Source: CAIWHR01 sp039931775
Lineage (GTDB): Bacteria > Pseudomonadota > Gammaproteobacteria > Burkholderiales > Casimicrobiaceae
Direction: 5' to 3'
Assembly (NCBI GenBank): GCA_039931775.1
Contig: JBDTRG010000183.1
Coordinates: 1 to 64,000 of the forward strand
DNA length: 64,000 bases
Positions 9,162-16,711 of the stretch are shown piece by piece. Positions within the stretch are counted from its first letter, which is position 1; the number at the start of each line of letters is the position of its first letter. A program made the translations under genes and the position numbers. Under the pieces are notes generated by a model. That model did not search any database. It had not been told where the DNA came from and saw nothing but the letters and a program-made list of their open reading frames with translations.

Positions 9162-9613
9162 GCCTCCTCGACCCAGCTCACCGTGATCGTGAGATGGTTG
9201 CGGCCCTGGCTGTGACGGTAGCTCAACTCGTCCGAGAAGTTGCGAATCAACAGCAGCCCGAGGCCTCCAGGCATGGCATCGACGAGGCTTGCCGGGTGCG
9301 GTGCTACGGCAATGAATGTGGATGGGTCGAAGGCCAACCCGGCGTCACTGACCAAGAGCTCCGCTGTGCATGCCCCGGGGCCGCGGCGCACGCCGAATTG
9401 CAGATGCACAGGCGATGACAGCGCGGTTGGCCCGCCATGTCTGATCACGTTCGCGAGCGCCTCGTCGAGGCAGTGATCGAGGCGCACGACCTGATCGAGT
9501 GGAACGTTCTGCGCAAGTGCTGCAGACTCGAGCCAGCCGGATGCGCGTCTCGCGTCCCACATATCCGCCCGAATCGTCAGTGCCGCGGGCGGCTGCGCAG
9601 CCGGTAGCGACAT
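9158..9613 (-). CDS. RsbW-like anti-sigma/serine kinase (HATPase_c)
   Basis: A 151-aa GHKL ATPase of the small anti-sigma type. The N box is DEALANVIRHG, and the G1/G2 boxes are VSDAGLAFDPS and MPGGLGLLLIRNFSDEL. In partner-switching systems this protein phosphorylates the STAS antagonist on serine and binds either it or a target (sigma factor or response regulator). No sigma factor gene is adjacent, so the output is unknown. It is the middle gene of three: 10 bases after the STAS gene, with a 4-base ATGA overlap into the phosphatase. Confidence 0.88.
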   Translation of the reverse strand: MSLPAAQPPAALTIRADMWDARRASGWLESAALAQNVPLDQVVRLDHCLDEALANVIRHGGPTALSSPVHLQFGVRRGPGACTAELLVSDAGLAFDPSTFIAVAPHPASLVDAMPGGLGLLLIRNFSDELSYRHSQGRNHLTITVSWVEEA

Positions 9614-9623
9614 TCGGCGCGGC

Positions 9624-9968
9624 TTACTTCAGGAGCGCCTTTTCGGCGTCTAGTGAGTCCTGAAACGTCGGGATCAATTCGTTGATGCCGGTCGCTTCGA
9701 GCGTCCTGATGATTACTTCGTTCTCTGCGACGTGCAGCACCATACGGCCGCCCTTTGCCTGGACCGCCTTGGCGCCCGTGACAAGCACGCTAATAGCCAT
9801 AGACGAGAGGAACCTGACCTCCGAAAGGTAGACGACTACGCCGCCGTTTGCAGATTCCGTAAGTTCGGCGAACTTCGGGGCGATCTGCTCGCTCCCAACG
9901 GTATCGAGGCGTCCGGACAGGACGATGCGGCGCAAGCCCTCATTCACGTCTTCAAATCGAATGGCCAT
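9624..9968 (-). CDS. STAS-domain anti-sigma factor antagonist
   Basis: A 114-aa single STAS domain. The segment VVVYLSEVRFLSSMAISVLV corresponds to the strand-loop-helix holding the regulatory serine (FLSS, usually DSSG or SSAG). It is the first gene of the partner-switching operon. When unphosphorylated it should sequester the RsbW-like kinase; the PP2C phosphatase would reactivate it. Confidence 0.88.
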   Translation of the reverse strand: MAIRFEDVNEGLRRIVLSGRLDTVGSEQIAPKFAELTESANGGVVVYLSEVRFLSSMAISVLVTGAKAVQAKGGRMVLHVAENEVIIRTLEATGINELIPTFQDSLDAEKALLK

Positions 9969-10177
9969 GGCGTCCCCGCGGCAGCGAGAAGGGGGAAGGA
10001 CAGGACTGCGGTGCTATGGTGACAGAAACCTACAGCGAAGGCGAATTGACTGGCATGTGGTCCGGGTGCGCGAATCCTGGAGGGCGCATGTCGAGCGTTC
10101 GCGTCGAGTGTGGGCTGGCGTGTCCGGAGCCGCCGGGGGAGAATGGATCTGCTTGCAACCGATTCAAGGGGGAATGA

Positions 10178-10696
10178 ATGCCAAACAGTTCGCGTTTTCG
10201 CTCGATGGGTTTGATCGTCGTCGCCGTTGCGGCTTCGCAATTGTTGTTTGCACAGACGCCCGCACCCAGCCAATCGCCGGCAACAGCGCCGCCTGCGGGC
10301 ACTCCGGCAGCCACGCCGGCATCAGCCGCGACACCGACGCCGGCCGCCGCGCAGACGCCGCCCCCGGCAGCCAAGGCCCAGGACGAGACCGGGCTGGCCG
10401 CGGTCTACAGCGACAAGCTCAATGGACGCAAGACAGCGAGTGGGCAAGTCTACGATCGCAATCAACTCACCGCCGCTCATAAGACCATTCCGTTCGGCAC
10501 GCAGGTCAAGGTGACCAATACCAAGAACGACAAGAGTGTGGTGGTGCGGATCAACGACCGCGGTCCGGCTCAGGCGGGGCGTGTGCTCGACCTTTCACCG
10601 AAGGCCGCCGCCGCGCTGGGCATCAAGCCAACGGCGATGGGCGAGGTTCGCCTCGAAGTCGTCGCAGAGGCTCCGGCCAAGACCCCCAAAAAATGA
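10178..10696 (+). CDS. RlpA-like septal ring lytic transglycosylase domain protein
   Basis: A 172-aa exported protein. AGGGGGA lies just before the ATG. Residues 1-25 form a signal peptide ending FAQ. A 45-residue low-complexity linker of Pro, Ala and Thr follows, then a double-psi beta-barrel (about 70-160) with GLAAVYSDKLNGRKTASGQ, HKTIPFGTQVKVTN and VVVRINDRGP, the RlpA signature. No SPOR domain is present, so it is the short form. Members act on peptidoglycan in the periplasm. The glutamate or aspartate pair needed for glycan cleavage in RlpA was not verified here. Confidence 0.85.
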   Translation: MPNSSRFRSMGLIVVAVAASQLLFAQTPAPSQSPATAPPAGTPAATPASAATPTPAAAQTPPPAAKAQDETGLAAVYSDKLNGRKTASGQVYDRNQLTAAHKTIPFGTQVKVTNTKNDKSVVVRINDRGPAQAGRVLDLSPKAAAALGIKPTAMGEVRLEVVAEAPAKTPKK

Positions 10697-10711
10697 CGGT
10701 CGGATGACGCG

Positions 10712-11119
10712 ATGCCGGACGAACCGACAACCGGAGTGCGCGCGACGGGCAGTTGCCTCTGCGGGGCCGTCCGCTACGAGGTGACGGGCACGCTGCGCGA
10801 CGTGGTCGAATGCCATTGCGCGATGTGCCGCAAGACGCATGGACACATCGGCGCTTATACAGCAACGCCAAAAGGCGGCCTGCGAATCACGGAAGAACGC
10901 GGCCTCAAGTGGTACCAGTCGTCGGAGAACGCGCGACGCGGCTTCTGCAGCGAATGCGGCGGGACGATGTTCTTCGAGCCGCAGACCAAGAACTACATAG
11001 CGATCGCCGCCGGCACGCTCGACGCGCCGACCGGGCTCAAGACCGTGGTGCAGATCCACGTCAACAGCGCAGGCGACTATTACAGGATCGACGAGACTAT
11101 CCGCCAACGCCCCGACTGA
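10712..11119 (+). CDS. GFA-family (glutathione-dependent formaldehyde-activating-like) protein
   Basis: A 135-aa zinc protein. Ligands follow the family pattern: Cys15 and Cys17 (SCLCGAVRYE), Cys34, Cys36 and Cys39 (CHCAMCRK), and Cys79 and Cys82 (FCSECG). The fold is that of Gfa, but most homologues have no proven formaldehyde activity. It lies 15 bases after rlpA on the same strand. It is convergent with the betaine/sarcosine genes, whose chemistry releases formaldehyde; that link is only suggestive. Confidence 0.85.
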   Translation: MPDEPTTGVRATGSCLCGAVRYEVTGTLRDVVECHCAMCRKTHGHIGAYTATPKGGLRITEERGLKWYQSSENARRGFCSECGGTMFFEPQTKNYIAIAAGTLDAPTGLKTVVQIHVNSAGDYYRIDETIRQRPD

Positions 11120-11145
11120 GCCGCCGGGAAAAACGACGACGCGCG

Positions 11146-11165
11146 CCGGTCCCGCGACGGACCGG
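11146..11165. terminator. Hairpin between convergent genes
   Basis: CCGGTCC (11146-11152) pairs with GGACCGG (11159-11165) around 6 bases. There is no T-tract, so terminator function is only suggested by its position between two convergent genes. Confidence 0.3.
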
Positions 11166-11175
11166 GCAAGCCCCG

Positions 11176-12231
11176 CTACAGCTTGTTCGCGTAGTCCTTC
11201 TGCACCTGCTTGATCCGTTCGTGCGATCCGAGGAACGCATGCTTCGACATGTCCGCCGAATATCGGCTGGCCGGCGGATTCTTGCCCACGGCTTCGGCGA
11301 GCGCGCGGATGTGATGCGGACCGGCTCCGCAGCACACGCCGAGATAGCGGATGTCGAGCGCCATCGCCTGCTGCCCGAACTCGGCGAGCTCGAAGCGGTT
11401 GCACGTGAACGGATCGAGCGCGATCGGAAACGGCCGGCTGCCTTCGTCGTAGTGCCAGTGCGTGTCGCACAGCGACTGGAACGACGGCTCCTTCTCGTTC
11501 GTCCGAAACGGCACCGGGAGAGCCGCCATGTGCGTCTTCACGCGTGCACGGATCTCGCGCAAGAGCGGCAGCATCGTCGCCGGACCGCGGATGCAGTTGA
11601 GGCCGACCACGTCGGCGCCGGCATCGGCGAGGCGCTTGCATGCGTCGGCGACGGTCCAGTCCTCGCGCGTCACGTCGGCCTTGTGCATCGCGAGCGTGAT
11701 CACCGCCGTCTGCCCCGCCTTCTTGATGACGTCGAGCGCGATCAGCGCTTCCTGCGCCCAGGAGAACGTTTCGCCGACAATGAAGTCGACGCCGGCATCG
11801 ACGGCCCAGCCGACCTGTTCCTCGAACATCGCGCGCACTGCCTTGTGCGACGCGGGATCCGCCGGATCGTAGACATTCGTGTTGCAGATGTCGCCGGCGA
11901 AGAGCGCGCCGCTTTCCATGGCGACGGTCTTGGCCAGCGCGAGCGCGCGCTGGTTGATCGGCTCGAGATCCTTCTCGCGGCCGATCACCCGCAGCTTCTC
12001 GCGGTGCGCGTAGTAGGTGAGTGCCTCGACGACATCCGATCCGGCGTGAACGAAATCGCGGTGCAGCTGCGTGACGACTTCCGGGTGTTCGAGCACGACC
12101 TCGGGCACGAAAGCCCCGGCCTGCAGATAGCCGCGGCGTTCGAGCTCGAAGACATAGCCTTCGGCACAGATGACGGGTCCCTTGTCGAGCCGTTGCAGCA
12201 GGGAAAGGCGTTGCGGTGTCGGCGGGGTCAT
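11176..12231 (-). CDS. Homocysteine S-methyltransferase, BHMT-like
   Basis: A 351-aa TIM-barrel methyltransferase of the homocysteine S-methyltransferase family. The zinc cysteines are in VVGLNCIRG (about 217) and the paired GVCCGAGPHHIRA near the C-terminus. The N-terminal AEGYVFELERRGYLQAG is typical of the betaine-homocysteine branch. Its position at the end of a sarcosine/dimethylglycine cluster supports betaine as methyl donor, giving methionine and dimethylglycine. It lies 45 bases after the FAD oxidoreductase gene, on the same strand. Confidence 0.85.
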   Translation of the reverse strand: MTPPTPQRLSLLQRLDKGPVICAEGYVFELERRGYLQAGAFVPEVVLEHPEVVTQLHRDFVHAGSDVVEALTYYAHREKLRVIGREKDLEPINQRALALAKTVAMESGALFAGDICNTNVYDPADPASHKAVRAMFEEQVGWAVDAGVDFIVGETFSWAQEALIALDVIKKAGQTAVITLAMHKADVTREDWTVADACKRLADAGADVVGLNCIRGPATMLPLLREIRARVKTHMAALPVPFRTNEKEPSFQSLCDTHWHYDEGSRPFPIALDPFTCNRFELAEFGQQAMALDIRYLGVCCGAGPHHIRALAEAVGKNPPASRYSADMSKHAFLGSHERIKQVQKDYANKL

Positions 12232-12276
12232 GGCGTGGTTACCGGTTGAATTCGAAGCAGCAGAAGTGGGGAGCCG

Positions 12277-13632
12277 TTAGCTCCAGGGAAACGGACTGTT
12301 GGACGTCGGATGCAATCGTCCCGATGCGTAACGCGAAAAACGGAAGGGCTCGAGCAACGCCCTGTTTTCTCCCAGGAGCTCGTCGGCGACGAGCGCTCCC
12401 ACGCCGATCATCTTGTAGCCGTGATTGGAATCGGCGATCACGTAGACATTGTCGCAAAAGCGGTCGAAAACGGGAAAGCTGTCCGGGGTGAAACAGCCGA
12501 TGCCTCCCGAGGGCTCCTTGCGATAGACGCCATGCTGACCTTCGAAGCGCTTCTGGCAAAAGGCCAGCGCCGAAGTCCACATGTCGGCAAAGTTGTCGGT
12601 CACCACGAATTCGGGTGACGCGGGACCGTACGGATCCACGCGCACGTCATCGGCCGCACGGTCCACGGTCGCAGGCATCGCACCGCCCTGCACGCCGCCG
12701 AAATGAAAGTCGGGCTTGTAGTAGATGCCCCACAGCTTGTCGGTGATGAGCGCACCGCTGTGATCGGAATACAGCGGCGCGTCGGTATCGACGTGGATGA
12801 CCGGTGGCATCGCGCCATCGTTGGTCTTCTGAAAATTCGGGTCGACCCCAAGCGTGCCTTCCTGCAGCGCCATGTAGTGCCACATCGGAACGCCTTCGTG
12901 CATCACGCCGTCGCGGCCCTTGACGGCGGTGGTCTTGGGCAACGCGAGCATGGTCCAGATCGAATTGATCCACGGTCCCACGGCGACGATCACCTGCTCG
13001 CAAGCGATGGCGCCGGCGCTCGTCTCGACGCGTCCAACGGCGCGCGAGCCTGCGTCCGACCGCAACCCCGTGACCGTAACGCCTTCGAAGATCTCCACGC
13101 CGAGCGCCTGCACCTTTCGCGTCAATCCGCGCAGCGAGGCCATGTTGTTGGCGTAGCCGCCGCGCTTTTCATGCAGCACCGACGTGATGTTCTTCGCTTG
13201 CCAGTCGTGGAGAATCCCTTGCATGTACTGCAGGGATTTCGCCTCGCCCTCGATGAACACGGACTCGTACCCGATGGTGCGCTGCTGCTCGTAGATGGTC
13301 CGCACCTGCGCGTGCATCACCTCGGGGCTGATCTGCAAGTAGCCGACCGGGTGATAGCTGTACGCTTCCGCATCGCTTTCCCAGACGGAAACGGAATGCG
13401 CCATCAGCTCGCGCATCGCCGGCTGGAAGTAATTGTTGCGCACGACGCCGCAAGCGATACCTGACGCGCCGGCGCCGACCCCCGACTTGTCCAGGATGAC
13501 GATCCGCGTACCACCGTTACCGATGGTCTCGCCGGTCGCCTTGACCTTCTGCGCGAGATGCATCGCGGTGGAAAGGCCGTGGATGCCGGCGCCGATGACG
13601 ACGTATTTCGCGGAAGCAGGAAGGGAGGGCAT
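12277..13632 (-). CDS. FAD-dependent oxidoreductase (DAO family), dimethylglycine/sarcosine oxidase-like
   Basis: A 451-aa protein. It starts with a Rossmann dinucleotide-binding motif (YVVIGAGIHGLSTAMHL), continues with GVGAGASGIACGVVRNNY, a typical FAD-anchoring segment of the DAO family, and ends with a GYKMIGVGALVADEL motif. There is no folate-binding aminomethyltransferase domain, so it is a single-domain oxidase or dehydrogenase. Given the adjacent BHMT-like and soxBDAG genes, N-demethylation of dimethylglycine or a related N-methyl amine is likely. The exact substrate and electron acceptor are not readable. Confidence 0.8.
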   Translation of the reverse strand: MPSLPASAKYVVIGAGIHGLSTAMHLAQKVKATGETIGNGGTRIVILDKSGVGAGASGIACGVVRNNYFQPAMRELMAHSVSVWESDAEAYSYHPVGYLQISPEVMHAQVRTIYEQQRTIGYESVFIEGEAKSLQYMQGILHDWQAKNITSVLHEKRGGYANNMASLRGLTRKVQALGVEIFEGVTVTGLRSDAGSRAVGRVETSAGAIACEQVIVAVGPWINSIWTMLALPKTTAVKGRDGVMHEGVPMWHYMALQEGTLGVDPNFQKTNDGAMPPVIHVDTDAPLYSDHSGALITDKLWGIYYKPDFHFGGVQGGAMPATVDRAADDVRVDPYGPASPEFVVTDNFADMWTSALAFCQKRFEGQHGVYRKEPSGGIGCFTPDSFPVFDRFCDNVYVIADSNHGYKMIGVGALVADELLGENRALLEPFRFSRYASGRLHPTSNSPFPWS

Positions 13633-13736
13633 GCGGGCCGTCAGCGAAGGCGATTCAATCCTCGATCATCGTGAAAAGAGCCCGAACCCACCGCCACAAA
13701 CACGACATTCACTAGCATAAATGCGACGCGACGGCG

Positions 13737-15110
13737 TCACGACGCCGGGGAAAGCAATTCGTCGACCAGGGCGGGCAGGGCCGAAGCCTCGGTCGTGAAC
13801 GATCCGACCAGCTTCTCTATCCGCGCGGTGCGTGCCGCGCCGAGGACGGGTGTGGCGAGCGCGCGAAACTTGGCGACGAGCTCGTCGTCGTCGATGGGGT
13901 TCTCGGGATTGCCGCGCGCGCGCGCTGGTTCCGAGACGAGCGTGCGACCGTCGGCGAGGCCGATGGAAAGGCGTGCCCATCGTTCCGCCGGGAAAAGGCG
14001 GGAGAGATCGGCCGCTTCGCTGAGCTCGATCGCGTCGAGTACTCGGGCGACGCGCGGATCGTGCATCGCGAGGGCGTCGACTTCTGCGGCGCCGACGCGG
14101 TTGAAAACGAGCGCGGCCGCAACTCCGTACGGGAGGCTGTATTGCGCTTCGTCGTCGGTCGAAGGCGACGGGCAACCGGAGCCCAAGGCCACCGCCTCGC
14201 GGAAGCTTTCGATGCGAATGCGAATGACGTCCGCGACGTCGAATCGGTGCGCCCTCTTCAGCGCGAGCGCCGCTTCGATGGCCGGTTGGGCCCATCGGCA
14301 TACCGGATAAGCCTTGAAGTACTGCTCGCGAATGCGCCATCGCTGGCCGAGATCGCTCCATAGGGGCTGCACACTATCGAGTTCGACGGTGAGTGCGGGC
14401 GAGCCGGTGAAACCGTCCTGCGCGAGCAACGCCGCGGTAACCCCGGCGTGCGCGCCCCAACCCGAGCCGTCCTTCAGCATCGTCGGATGCGAGCACACGC
14501 GCAGGATCTGGCCGCGCGGCCCGATGTACTCGGCAACGCCGAGCGCTTCTCCCAGGTGTTCGACATCCAGCCGAAGCAGGCGTCCGACGACGGCCGCGCA
14601 GGCGACGGCGTTCCACGCGCCGGAGCAGTGGAAATCCGGGACCGTTGCATGCAGCGCGATGCCGGCGCGCGTGCCGATCTCGTAGCCGAGGACGAGAACC
14701 GTGAGGAATTCCGTGCCGGTGCATTCGGCACCGCCGTCGAGCGCGGCGAGGAGCGCCGGCAGCACGGCGGCACCGGTGTGTCCCTTGGTGAGCACGTGAC
14801 CGTCGTGCGCGTCGAGCGAGTCGATGGTCGTGGCGCCGGCGAACGCCGCGCCTGCGCGGCTTGCCCGCCTCCCGTCAAAAAGCAGGCGAGCCTCCGCGTT
14901 GCGGCTGGTCATGTGGGTCGCGGCATGCGCATTGGCGATGGCCGCGACGGGCAGGCGTGAACCTCCGGCGGCAACGCCGATCAGGTCGAGGAGGCAGCGC
15001 TCGCCCTGCCGCACGACATCCGCCGGAAGCGCATCGAACGACAATGCACGCACGAAGACTGGAACGTCGAACCGAGGCGCGCAAGCGTCGCGCGCTGTCG
15101 CAATAGTCAT
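13737..15110 (-). CDS. MmgE/PrpD family protein
   Basis: A 457-aa protein when started at the ATG at 15110, which has GGGAGAAG just upstream. A longer open frame to 15713 only overlaps the regulator gene in another phase. Family features are DAHDGHVLTKGHTGAAVLPALLA near 120 and YFKAYPVCRWAQPAIEAAL near 275. Relatives include 2-methylcitrate dehydratase, but many paralogues act on unknown substrates. There is no obvious chemical step for it in betaine degradation, so its role here is unknown. It is 14 bases downstream of the regulator gene, so probably co-transcribed. Confidence 0.85.
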   Translation of the reverse strand: MTIATARDACAPRFDVPVFVRALSFDALPADVVRQGERCLLDLIGVAAGGSRLPVAAIANAHAATHMTSRNAEARLLFDGRRASRAGAAFAGATTIDSLDAHDGHVLTKGHTGAAVLPALLAALDGGAECTGTEFLTVLVLGYEIGTRAGIALHATVPDFHCSGAWNAVACAAVVGRLLRLDVEHLGEALGVAEYIGPRGQILRVCSHPTMLKDGSGWGAHAGVTAALLAQDGFTGSPALTVELDSVQPLWSDLGQRWRIREQYFKAYPVCRWAQPAIEAALALKRAHRFDVADVIRIRIESFREAVALGSGCPSPSTDDEAQYSLPYGVAAALVFNRVGAAEVDALAMHDPRVARVLDAIELSEAADLSRLFPAERWARLSIGLADGRTLVSEPARARGNPENPIDDDELVAKFRALATPVLGAARTARIEKLVGSFTTEASALPALVDELLSPAS

Positions 15111-15124
15111 CTTCTCTCCCGCAC

Positions 15125-16090
15125 TTATCGGCCGCCAACGCGCGCGGCGCGCTCGTCGCTCGGCTTGTGTCCGTAGACCGCCCGATAGCATCGGCTGAAA
15201 TGCGATCCCGAAGCGAAACCGCAGGCCACCGCGATATCGAGAATCGGTTTGGTCGTCTGCAACAGCATCGTTCGCGCGCCGTCCAGTCGCAGCTTCAGGT
15301 AATAATAGCCCGGAGTCGCGTCCAGATACTTCGCGAAGAGCCGCTCGAGCTGGCGCGTCGACAGCCCGACATCCTCCGCGATGTCCCGCACCCGCCGCGG
15401 TTCGTCGCGAGCGACCTCCATCATGCCGATGGCGGCGATCAACTTGTCGTTCGCAACGCCCAGCCGGCTGTGGATGGCCATCCGCTGCGTATCCTGAGCG
15501 CCGCGGATGCGCGGGTGGATGAACTGTTCGGATACATCGTTGGCCAGCCCGCGCCCTTCGCGGTCGGTGATCAACTGCAGCATCATGTCGAGCGCGGACG
15601 TGCCACCCGACGAGGTGTAGCGGTTTCCATCGATGACGAAGATGTCGGTGGTCGTCCGGATGCGTGGAAACTTCTCGGCGAATGCGGCGAGATTTTCCCA
15701 GTGCAATGCGCAACGCCGTCCGTCGAGGAGGCCGGCCTCCGCCAATACGTAGGCGCCGAGGCTGACGGCGCCGATGGCCGTGCCGCCGCGCGCCACTTCG
15801 CGCAACCAGCGGTAGACCGCCTTGTCGCCGGCGCTTGCCTTGCGGGAACCCGCGCAGGCCAGCAACAAGTCGAGCCGCGGCGCGTCATCGATCGAACTGT
15901 GTACCGCGATGTCGATGCCGTTGCTCGCACGCACCGGCGCGCCATCGCGCGACAGGAGCTGCCAGCCGAATCGTTGCTCACCGGTCAGCCGATTGGCCGC
16001 GCGCAGCGGCTCGATGGCGGACGCGAACGCCATCATCGGAAATTCCGCCACCAGGTAGAAGCCGACGAGAAACGGGGGCGCTTTGGTCAC
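15125..16090 (-). CDS. GlxA/GbdR-type transcriptional regulator (DJ-1/PfpI + AraC)
   Basis: A 321-aa regulator starting with GTG, 18 bases after soxG. Residues 8-175 are a class I amidotransferase-like (DJ-1/PfpI) sensor domain (FYLVAEFPMMAFASAIEPLRAAN). Residues 215-315 form an AraC DNA-binding domain with two helix-turn-helices (DIAEDVGLSTRQLERLFAKY and DIAVACGFASGSHFSRCYR). This architecture and the neighbourhood match GbdR, which activates betaine, dimethylglycine and sarcosine catabolism in Pseudomonas. It likely controls this cluster and itself; no operator was confirmed. Confidence 0.85.
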   Translation of the reverse strand: MTKAPPFLVGFYLVAEFPMMAFASAIEPLRAANRLTGEQRFGWQLLSRDGAPVRASNGIDIAVHSSIDDAPRLDLLLACAGSRKASAGDKAVYRWLREVARGGTAIGAVSLGAYVLAEAGLLDGRRCALHWENLAAFAEKFPRIRTTTDIFVIDGNRYTSSGGTSALDMMLQLITDREGRGLANDVSEQFIHPRIRGAQDTQRMAIHSRLGVANDKLIAAIGMMEVARDEPRRVRDIAEDVGLSTRQLERLFAKYLDATPGYYYLKLRLDGARTMLLQTTKPILDIAVACGFASGSHFSRCYRAVYGHKPSDERAARVGGR

Positions 16091-16108
16091 GCCAGTCGGT
16101 CGCCCTAG

Positions 16109-16711
16109 TCAGAACGCAAACGGCGGCAGCACGTCGTAGCCGTATTGCAGCGCCGACCGGCACAACGTCTTCCAGGCCCCGCGTGCGTAGCTTCGCGCCA
16201 CCAGCATCGTGAACAATTCCGTATTGCGGCGGTAGTAGAGCGCGTTGACGTGACCGAGGACGCTTTGCGCACACACGCCGTCCGCGAAAGAGCGCGCATG
16301 GAAGTCGAGCGGACAGCTCTTGGCAAGGACCGTCTCGGCACGCGGTCCGCCGACCGACCATCCGATGCTGCTGGCGGTGACGTCGAAGAGCGCCCCGCCG
16401 GCGGCGTTCAACGCATCGCGCTTCGCCGCAAAATCAGTCAGCGCATGGGCTTCGCTCGCGACGATCAGCCACGAGGTCGGGCCGAGCCATAGCGCGGTCA
16501 GCGGCGCGCGCCGCGCCGTCGTGTTCGGCGCCGTCGGCAGCGCGAGGTCGAAAAGACGGTTCGCCTCGCCGCCGAACGGCGCGCGCGAGGTGTCGCCCTG
16601 AAGATTCCACGCGGCCGTGAACGTCGCTTCGGCGAGCATCACGCCGGGTGGCGAGGCTCCGTAGCGACCGACCGATGTCCAGTCGGTCACGTTGGCGGTT
16701 GGGTCAGACAC
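16109..16711 (-). CDS. soxG: Sarcosine oxidase gamma subunit
   Basis: A 200-aa protein starting at GTG and overlapping the end of soxA by 8 bases. It resembles the GcvT-like gamma subunit (LTALWLGPTSWLIVASE, then LFDVTASSIGWSVGGPRAETVLAKSCPLDFH). The gamma subunit is a non-catalytic part of the heterotetramer. The identification rests on these segments and on its place after soxA. Confidence 0.88.
   Translation of the reverse strand: MSDPTANVTDWTSVGRYGASPPGVMLAEATFTAAWNLQGDTSRAPFGGEANRLFDLALPTAPNTTARRAPLTALWLGPTSWLIVASEAHALTDFAAKRDALNAAGGALFDVTASSIGWSVGGPRAETVLAKSCPLDFHARSFADGVCAQSVLGHVNALYYRRNTELFTMLVARSYARGAWKTLCRSALQYGYDVLPPFAF

Noticed and set aside
15111..15713. N-terminal extension of the MmgE/PrpD frame to 658 aa
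   Set aside because: The extension lies over the AraC-type regulator in another phase; a good ribosome site marks the ATG at 15110.
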